This document shows positions 1 through 4,933 of a stretch of DNA of 7,900 bases, piece after piece. The notes under the pieces are model-generated. The model was not told the DNA's origin. It did no database searches and saw only the letters and a list, made by a program, of their open reading frames with translations. Position numbers and translations under genes: made by a program. Location: NCBI GenBank assembly GCA_947451445.1, contig CANFZJ010000141.1, positions 1-7,900 of the forward strand. The letters run 5' to 3'. Within the stretch, counting starts at the first letter, position 1; the number at the start of each line of letters is the position of its first letter. Source of the stretch: Comamonadaceae bacterium (GTDB taxonomy: Bacteria; Pseudomonadota; Gammaproteobacteria; Burkholderiales; Burkholderiaceae_C).

Positions 1-1
1 G

Positions 2-943
2 CCCGTCTGGCTGGTCCAGGGCTTCATGTACGCAACAGCCGCCAGCATCGTGTCTGGCGCCGTTGCCGACAAGCTCTACGGCTGCCTGCTGGTAAACGAG
101 GCCTGGAGCTGGTCCATCTACTTGCCTGCCGTGGCCTTGGGCGTTTTGTGGAAGCCTGCACTGGTGGCCCTGGCAAAGCACCAACCGCCGCGCGCGCAGC
201 AGCTGTTGACGCTATTACAGCCGCTGGGCCTGCTGGTGGCGGCGGCCTTGTCCTGGTGCGCTTACGAGGCGACGGTGCTGGCATCGCCGCACGCAGGCCT
301 GTGCCAACGCCTGGGCGACACCACGCTGGACTGGGCACTGCTGGCAGAACGGGTACAACACGCAGCAGGCGCATTCACGGGCACGCTGTCACCCATGGCG
401 GTTGTCGCGGCACTGGCCACCGGGGCGGTCATTGGTATGGTGCTGTTACTAGAAAACCTGACCGCCTTCGCGCCCGACGGCAATGCCCTGACAACGCCCA
501 AACGTGTACGCCTGCTGGACGTTTCGGCTGCAACCAACCTGCTGGCCGCGTGCGTGGGCGGCAGTTGCGCCTCCTATTCAAGTTCGCGCACCGTTGCCCT
601 ACGCAATCTAGGGGCAACCCACCCGATGGCCGCTTTGGTCCATGGGCTTACCGTGGCCGCCATTGCGCTGCTGGCCGGGCGCTGGGTGGCACTGGTGCCG
701 GGCCTGACGGTGGCGGTCGCGCTGACGCTGGTGGGGGTTCAAATGATCGGTGACGCCACCCAAGAGGTATGGCGCCATGCCTATGACCCGCAAGCACAAC
801 CGCCGCAATTGCTAGCTGGTGCACTGTTTTGGGTGGTGCTGCTGGTCAGCGTAGCCAGCGGCAAGTCGCTGCTGGGGTTTGTAGTGGGCGCTGCGCTGGC
901 CTGGGTGGTGCAACGGCGCAACAAGGTACGGGAAACTTTATGA
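2..943 (+). CDS. SulP/SLC26-like anion transporter, 3' part (5' end outside window)
   Basis: The frame is open from the first complete codon (nt 2) with no stop, so the gene almost certainly begins upstream; the ATG at nt 26 is probably internal. The 313 visible residues are mostly hydrophobic helices, roughly eight or nine membrane segments. The most diagnostic stretch is GGSCASYSSSRT (residues 186-197), followed by an 'ALRNLGA' segment and then a long hydrophobic pair containing 'VPGLTVAVALTLVGVQMIGD'. This order (small-residue/Ser-rich motif, Arg-Thr, LGA, paired helices with a proline) matches the later half of the SulP transmembrane domain. SulP proteins are inner-membrane transporters of sulfate, bicarbonate or other anions; the substrate cannot be told here. 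The protein ends soon after the last helix (tail QRRNKVRETL), so the cytoplasmic STAS domain typical of SulP is missing. The stop overlaps the start of the CHASE2 gene (ATGA), implying coupled translation. The family call is by pattern recognition; another multi-helix transporter is possible. Confidence 0.65.
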   Translation, partial: PVWLVQGFMYATAASIVSGAVADKLYGCLLVNEAWSWSIYLPAVALGVLWKPALVALAKHQPPRAQQLLTLLQPLGLLVAAALSWCAYEATVLASPHAGLCQRLGDTTLDWALLAERVQHAAGAFTGTLSPMAVVAALATGAVIGMVLLLENLTAFAPDGNALTTPKRVRLLDVSAATNLLAACVGGSCASYSSSRTVALRNLGATHPMAALVHGLTVAAIALLAGRWVALVPGLTVAVALTLVGVQMIGDATQEVWRHAYDPQAQPPQLLAGALFWVVLLVSVASGKSLLGFVVGAALAWVVQRRNKVRETL

Positions 944-2478
944 AATTTTCTTTTTCTGCCGGAGATTGCTGGCATTCGCTACGCGCCAAACCTTGGCGCA
1001 ATATCTTGGGCAGAGCCACCATGGCCATCGGCATCGGCTTGGCAGCGTCCTATGCGGTGCCGTTGGTGCTGGGGGAAGAGTTCCTGGTTCGCCAAGTCGC
1101 CCGGGTGTATGCACCGCTTGTTGGCAGTTGGCATGGGGATGCCCGGCGCAACGAGGTGTCGGTCATGCTCATCGATGACACCTCGTTACAAAGCGCAAAC
1201 CAATCCTGGCCTGCAGAGTACGGCTACTACGCCCGATTGTTGGACGCGATGGTGGTCTACAAGCCGCACGCCGTGTTTGTAGACGTGGTGTTTGCGGCAG
1301 AACGCAAAGACCCCAGTATCGACCGGCTGGCCGCAGCCGCCTGTCGTGCCCATGCTGCAGGTGTGCAGGTCTACCTAGCGGCACGGCGCGATGCAGCAGG
1401 GCATTTCCTGCTGCGTCCAGAACTGGAGACACTGGCACCACGCTGCCTGCAAAAGGTAGCGGTGGAATACAACCCCGATGCCGCCGACCAAACCGCATGG
1501 ACCTACCCCGTAGCAGCCGACTCTGCGGCCGCAGAAGGTGCCGTGCGCAGCGCGGCGGGCAGCATATATCGCGACTTGGGCAGAGTGTTGCCTCAGCACC
1601 AGCACTCTGAGCTGGCTGTGAACTGGGGTTTACATCCCGCTGAACGTGGAATCGACTGGCTGCAACTATCCCCTGCACATGGCGATGCACACGCAGAGCA
1701 CGCGCCTGAACAACACGACCCCGAGGCGCAGTCTTATTGCCGCCCCGCTGGTAATCCATGGTTCGAAGCTCTGCCCAACTTCTTCAAGCTCCTGTTTGAC
1801 CCCGCAGCCAGTAAACCGATCTGCGTCTTCCACAACACCCTGTATCCATCCGACTTGCAAAGCACCTCTGACGAAGAAGAGAAAGTGCTGGCACAACATC
1901 TGACCGGGCGGGTGGTGATGCTGGGTACGGCCTTGCAGGGCTCCAACGACCGCGTCCTGTCACCGCTGCATGGCCACATTCCAGGTGTCTACATGCATGC
2001 AATGGCACTGGACAACCTGCTGACCTACGGCGACAAATACCCACGTGCAGCCCATTTGGGGCTGAGCAAAGATGGGCTCAGAGTATTGGGCCTCGTTTTC
2101 GTGGGTCTGCTGCTCATCGTCATTGGCAGCTTAATGGGCGAAGCCTTGAAGGAATGGGCCTGGGAGAAAACACGCTTTGAAAAACGATCCCATACCCAAC
2201 GCAAGTTGGCCGAGGCCGGACGCTGGGCCCTATGGAAGCTATTCAAGTTCGCCGTTTACTCCCTGTTTTTCGTTGTAATGCTATGGGCCGGACGCACATT
2301 GGGCCTGGGTTTTCTGACCGTCATCCACATCGCCGTGTTCTCTTTTGCCGCCGAATGGCTGGAATGGCACGAAACCTTCTGGCACTGGCTGAGCAACGGA
2401 CAAAGCGAAGAAGGCCATTCCCAGAGCCATTCGACCCCAACCACACCAAACCACACACCCCAGGGAGATCACCCATGA
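940..2478 (+). CDS. CHASE2 domain membrane sensor lacking an output domain
   Basis: 512 aa. I chose the ATG at 940 because it overlaps the upstream stop as ATGA and has a GGGA ribosome site six bases before it; in-frame starts from 829 would lie inside the transporter gene. CHASE2 is an extracytoplasmic sensor domain normally fused to cyclases, kinases or GGDEF proteins. Visible layout: membrane helix at about 26-44; periplasmic domain from about 48 to 375; then three helices at about 382-399, 434-451 and 454-471. CHASE2 hallmarks are VSVMLIDDTSL (73-83), the WP at 90-91, the strand HAVFVDVVF (110-118), and late in the domain a 'VVMLGTALQGSNDR' segment and 'HIPGVYMHAMALDNLL'. One N-terminal helix plus three after the domain is the usual CHASE2 arrangement. 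No kinase, cyclase or GGDEF domain follows: only about 40 residues rich in His, Ser, Thr and Pro remain. A His/acid-rich loop (about 244-265) sits inside the sensor domain. Ligand unknown. Translationally coupled to genes on both sides. Confidence 0.85.
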   Translation: MKFSFSAGDCWHSLRAKPWRNILGRATMAIGIGLAASYAVPLVLGEEFLVRQVARVYAPLVGSWHGDARRNEVSVMLIDDTSLQSANQSWPAEYGYYARLLDAMVVYKPHAVFVDVVFAAERKDPSIDRLAAAACRAHAAGVQVYLAARRDAAGHFLLRPELETLAPRCLQKVAVEYNPDAADQTAWTYPVAADSAAAEGAVRSAAGSIYRDLGRVLPQHQHSELAVNWGLHPAERGIDWLQLSPAHGDAHAEHAPEQHDPEAQSYCRPAGNPWFEALPNFFKLLFDPAASKPICVFHNTLYPSDLQSTSDEEEKVLAQHLTGRVVMLGTALQGSNDRVLSPLHGHIPGVYMHAMALDNLLTYGDKYPRAAHLGLSKDGLRVLGLVFVGLLLIVIGSLMGEALKEWAWEKTRFEKRSHTQRKLAEAGRWALWKLFKFAVYSLFFVVMLWAGRTLGLGFLTVIHIAVFSFAAEWLEWHETFWHWLSNGQSEEGHSQSHSTPTTPNHTPQGDHP

Positions 2479-2834
2479 GATTTGCAAACCGCACCTTTTT
2501 CATGACCGCTTTGGCTACTGCCATCGCCCTTGGTCACATGGCTCAAGCAGCAGAACCCACCACCATAAGCGTGGTCGCTGCCAAGGCCGACCCCCTACCG
2601 GTATTCGCCGCACCCGGCGATGCCAATCCAGCCGGATCGGTGCCGGTGTCGGGCTTACCTTGGGCAGTCAAGGAGTCGCGCGCGGACTTCTTTCGGGTCA
2701 ACATCGCGGGGCGTGACGTGTGGGTGGACTCAATGATGGTCCGTGCCAGCCAAAAGGTTGCTGCGCGCTGTGCCGCAATCCAGGGCGCACAGGTAGCAGC
2801 AGAACTGGGTGCATCGTCCGAGCGCTGCCGCTAA
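2475..2834 (+). CDS. Small exported SH3-like domain protein
   Basis: 119 aa. The start is the ATG at 2475, overlapping the CHASE2 stop as ATGA and preceded by a good AGGGAG ribosome site (2462-2467) with a 7-nt spacer; earlier in-frame ATGs lie within the CHASE2 gene. Residues 1-25 form a Sec signal peptide (Arg at 2 and 6, hydrophobic run 8-19, AQA then AEP), so the mature protein is periplasmic. The remainder looks like one bacterial SH3-type beta barrel: an ISVVAAKADPLPVFAAPG opening strand and turn, then 'FFRVNIAGRDVWVDSMMV', which matches the typical 'W-x-V-x-x-x-G-x-x-GWV' end of SH3b domains. Such domains bind peptidoglycan peptides or partner proteins. Two cysteines near the C terminus could form a disulfide. 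It lies between a periplasmic sensor and a lipoprotein protease, so an adaptor or cell-wall-binding role is plausible but inferred. Confidence 0.75.
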   Translation: MRFANRTFFMTALATAIALGHMAQAAEPTTISVVAAKADPLPVFAAPGDANPAGSVPVSGLPWAVKESRADFFRVNIAGRDVWVDSMMVRASQKVAARCAAIQGAQVAAELGASSERCR

Positions 2835-2839
2835 CCACG

Positions 2840-4471
2840 ATGAGAGCACATCACGTACGCAGCCTCGCTGCAGTTTTAGCCACCGGTGTGACCGCCTGTT
2901 TTTTGACCGCATGCGAAACCCAGCCACTGCAAAAAGAAACGCCTGGTTTGACCCTGGACACCCCGCTGCCCCCCGCCGCCGCCCGCACATGGGCGGACGC
3001 GGCGCAAGATGTCAACGACTACCGCATCGGCGGGTGGGGCCTGGTTGCCATGCCCGCCATGCAAGCTTATCTGAACGGCTTATACCGGCAGCTCAAGGCC
3101 CAGGGAGGCCACCCCGAGTGGCCCGGCGAGGTGTATGTGCTGGCCGACACGTCACTCAAGTCCAACGCCACCGCAGCTGGAAACATCTATCTGTCGTTGG
3201 GCTGGCTGCAGTCCATCGAGTCAGAGGACGAGGTATTTGCGCTGTTGGCCCATGAGTTTGGACACGTCTACCTAGGCCACCACGTGGTCTATGAGGTATC
3301 CAACGCAGGCGACTCAGCCAGCCGCCTGGCCGCGATCGGCGTAGCGCTGGCCAACCGCACTTCACAAGCCACAGGGTTCAACGGTGTTTACGCCATAGCC
3401 GCGCTGCGTTCGATAGCGGGTAGTGCCCTGGTGCCAGCCTGGAAGCGTTCGATTGAGGAGGAAGCTGACCGTTTTGGCGCCACCTTGAGTTTGCGGGCCA
3501 ACTACAACTATCCGCGCGGCTTCAAAACCGTGCTGGAGCGCATTTCCAGCTATGACACAAGCCAACGCGAACTGACCGAAAAGGCCCGCACCGAAAGCGA
3601 GCGACAAGAACGAGAAGCCAGTCTGCGTACCGTGGCGGACCGTGCGCGCCAGCAACAGAGCAACACCAAAGATGTCACCGGTCTGCAAGCGGGCGTAGCG
3701 GCCCTGGAGGTCAAGCTCAACGGAATGCTGTTTGACGCCCAGAACGCAGTGAAGCGCAGCACCGCAGATGCCGCCGCCCGTGTACAGGACACACACGACG
3801 ACGCCGACACCCGCGAAGACCACCTGACCAAAGCCGTGGCTCCCCTGCTGGCAGGTCGCCCGCGCCCCACTGCCCGTACCGCCCCCTGGGAGGCTGCACG
3901 AAAGGAAGCCAGTACAGCCGAAATTCTGGCGCACTATGCCCTGCTGCCCAAGGTAGAGGACGCACTGGGACGCAACGCTTACACAGAGGCGCTAAAAACG
4001 GCCTCTGTCGCCGCCTCTGGGCGTACAGCCAGTGACGCATGGCCGCTCTCGCTTCTGCGTACAGCCACCATGCTGGCCAAGCCAGGCACCTCGGTGGCAG
4101 AACTGGACCGACGCCAACTTACGGCAGCGGAGCGCTCCTGGCAATACACATCCATCATCATCAAAGAGACGGCGCAAACCAACCGCACCAACGCCCGCGC
4201 CATGCTGGAGCAGCAGTTTTCTTACTTCCAAAAGGCTCCAGCACTCTGGCCTGAGGTCATTGGGCTCTACCGCAACAGCGGCTACCTAGATGAAGCCCGG
4301 GCCATGGCCAACACCTGCGCACTCAAATTGGCCAGCTACCGGGACGCCTGTATCAGCAATGCACAGACCGACGCAGAGAAAAAAGCAATCTCAGTTGCCT
4401 CAGAGCAGAAGGGGAAAGAGCTCGCCGACCGAATCGGAACGAAACTCAAAATCAAAAAAACAGAACAGTAA
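2840..4471 (+). CDS. M48 family zinc metallopeptidase lipoprotein with coiled-coil and helical C-terminal region
   Basis: 543 aa. The ATG at 2840, five bases after the upstream stop, gives a lipoprotein signal with lipobox LTAC (Cys25); Glu26 after the Cys favours outer-membrane sorting. No clear Shine-Dalgarno is visible, so translation probably depends on coupling. The catalytic HEFGH is at 138-142, within ALLAHEFGHVYLGHH, and the second metal-ligand motif EEEAD is at 206-210 (Glu206 the likely third zinc ligand). This is the M48 arrangement seen in periplasmic proteases such as BepA and LoiP, which act in outer-membrane quality control. Unlike BepA, the part after the protease domain is not an obvious TPR array. 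It has a highly charged, coiled-coil-prone stretch (about 242-300), a second helical stretch to about 340 and an Ala-rich helical region (about 355-515) that could be divergent TPR-like repeats, ending in a Lys-rich tail. Likely an outer-membrane-anchored periplasmic protease; its substrate is unknown. It closes the four-gene cluster. Confidence 0.88.
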   Translation: MRAHHVRSLAAVLATGVTACFLTACETQPLQKETPGLTLDTPLPPAAARTWADAAQDVNDYRIGGWGLVAMPAMQAYLNGLYRQLKAQGGHPEWPGEVYVLADTSLKSNATAAGNIYLSLGWLQSIESEDEVFALLAHEFGHVYLGHHVVYEVSNAGDSASRLAAIGVALANRTSQATGFNGVYAIAALRSIAGSALVPAWKRSIEEEADRFGATLSLRANYNYPRGFKTVLERISSYDTSQRELTEKARTESERQEREASLRTVADRARQQQSNTKDVTGLQAGVAALEVKLNGMLFDAQNAVKRSTADAAARVQDTHDDADTREDHLTKAVAPLLAGRPRPTARTAPWEAARKEASTAEILAHYALLPKVEDALGRNAYTEALKTASVAASGRTASDAWPLSLLRTATMLAKPGTSVAELDRRQLTAAERSWQYTSIIIKETAQTNRTNARAMLEQQFSYFQKAPALWPEVIGLYRNSGYLDEARAMANTCALKLASYRDACISNAQTDAEKKAISVASEQKGKELADRIGTKLKIKKTEQ

Positions 4472-4496
4472 TCGTCCGAGGTAAAAACAACCCTTC

Positions 4497-4531
4497 AACG
4501 TAAACTCTGTCTGCACAAGCAGCTACGTTTT
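4497..4531 (+). terminator. Possible weak intrinsic terminator after the M48 gene
   Basis: An exact 6-bp inverted repeat, AACGTA (4497-4502) with TACGTT (4524-4529), encloses a smaller hairpin CTGC-acaa-GCAG (4511-4522), and the downstream arm runs into a short T stretch (TTTT at 4528-4531, then AAAT). It lies 26 bp after the M48 stop, where a terminator is expected. The stem is AU-rich, the two stems are separated by unequal unpaired bases, and the T tract is short, so termination would be weak at best. Its 3' arm overlaps the first copy of the 21-bp repeat. Confidence 0.3.
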
Positions 4532-4541
4532 AAATAGCAAT
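4521..4541. repeat. Intergenic 21-bp repeat, copy 1
   Basis: This 21-mer matches the one at 4735-4755 in 18 of 21 positions (differences at positions 6, 7 and 13), in the same orientation. It carries GCTA (4522-4525) and TAGC (4535-4538) as a short inverted repeat around a T/A-rich loop. From memory, AGCTA-TTTT-ATAGC palindromes of this kind are common between genes in Comamonadaceae genomes; that recollection is not verified here. Confidence 0.5.
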
Positions 4542-4734
4542 TTACCCATCGCCCCACCAAATCTCCGTTTGCAACGCCGGGGCCAGTGGGTCAATTTGTC
4601 GGACGGGCACCTACTCGCTGTCAAAGTGCATTTCCCACTGGTGCAGTTCGCTCAACATGTACCGAATACGTATTTCACGCCCGACAGAAATTTTTATAAA
4701 AACAGCCTCCCGCGCATATAGAACGTGCACCAGA

Positions 4735-4755
4735 AGCTATTTTTTATATAGCAAT
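4735..4755. repeat. Intergenic 21-bp repeat, copy 2
   Basis: Second copy of the 21-bp unit, 214 bp after the first and in the same orientation. Here the palindrome is slightly longer: GCTAT (4736-4740) pairs with ATAGC (4748-4752) around a 7-nt loop. The sequence just upstream (about 4711-4734, containing GCGCATATAGAACGTGC) also resembles, from memory, the flanks of a dispersed Comamonadaceae intergenic repeat, so this copy may be the end of a longer degenerate element. Confidence 0.5.
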
Positions 4756-4920
4756 ACTCCCCTCCTATCCGCACGGTGATGGCGCCCACTTATCCCCCCT
4801 TTGGTGGATGCCAACAGGCGGAGTTGCGGCTTAGACTGAAACCAGACAGATACCAGAGCTTTACTTTTACGCCACAAAAGCGCACTGTTTAACGCTTGGT
4901 AGTCCGACCCGTTAACCTGC

Positions 4921-4927
4921 AAAGGGG
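4921..4927 (+). promoter_or_regulatory. Ribosome binding site deciding the cytochrome start
   Basis: AAAGGGG is a strong Shine-Dalgarno match. It abuts the in-frame ATG at 4928 with no spacer, so that ATG cannot be read efficiently from it. It is 6 nt before the in-frame ATG at 4934, an ideal distance. I therefore place the start at 4934, which also gives a normal lipoprotein signal beginning MARNF. Confidence 0.65.
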
Positions 4928-4933
4928 ATGGCA

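Larger units (their letters stand above)
4472..4933. other. Intergenic region between the sensor/protease cluster and the cytochrome gene
   Basis: The stretch has no convincing protein gene and is more AT-rich than its flanks, particularly at 4689-4755. It holds two copies of a 21-bp repeat and a possible terminator, described separately. A minus-strand frame (4730 down to 4611, 39 codons plus stop from a GTG) is open, but its reality is doubtful. A weak hairpin, AAGCG at 4878-4882 with CGCTT at 4893-4897, lies shortly before the cytochrome gene and could be an operator half-site pair or chance. The promoter of the cytochrome/GMC genes should be here, but I could not find a sigma-70-like pair with sensible spacing. 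Confidence 0.7.

Noticed and set aside
829..939. Extended N terminus for the CHASE2 gene
   Set aside because: It would overlap the transporter gene by over 100 bp and add Gly/Gln/Arg-rich sequence unlike a membrane-protein start; the ATG at 940 forms the ATGA overlap.
2232..2474. Extended start for the SH3 protein within the CHASE2 gene
   Set aside because: The signal peptide begins exactly at the ATG at 2475, which has a strong AGGGAG ribosome site.
2720..2839. Extended start for the M48 gene
   Set aside because: It would bury the lipoprotein signal and overlap the SH3 gene; the ATG at 2840 places the lipobox Cys at residue 25.
4860..4892. Possible promoter TTTTAC / GTTTAA before the cytochrome gene
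   Set aside because: The spacing (16 bp) is acceptable but both boxes match the sigma-70 consensus poorly; not better than chance in this AT-richer stretch.
4878..4897. Hairpin AAGCG / CGCTT as a terminator or riboswitch
   Set aside because: The stem is only 5 bp with a 10-nt loop and no T tract; too weak to call.
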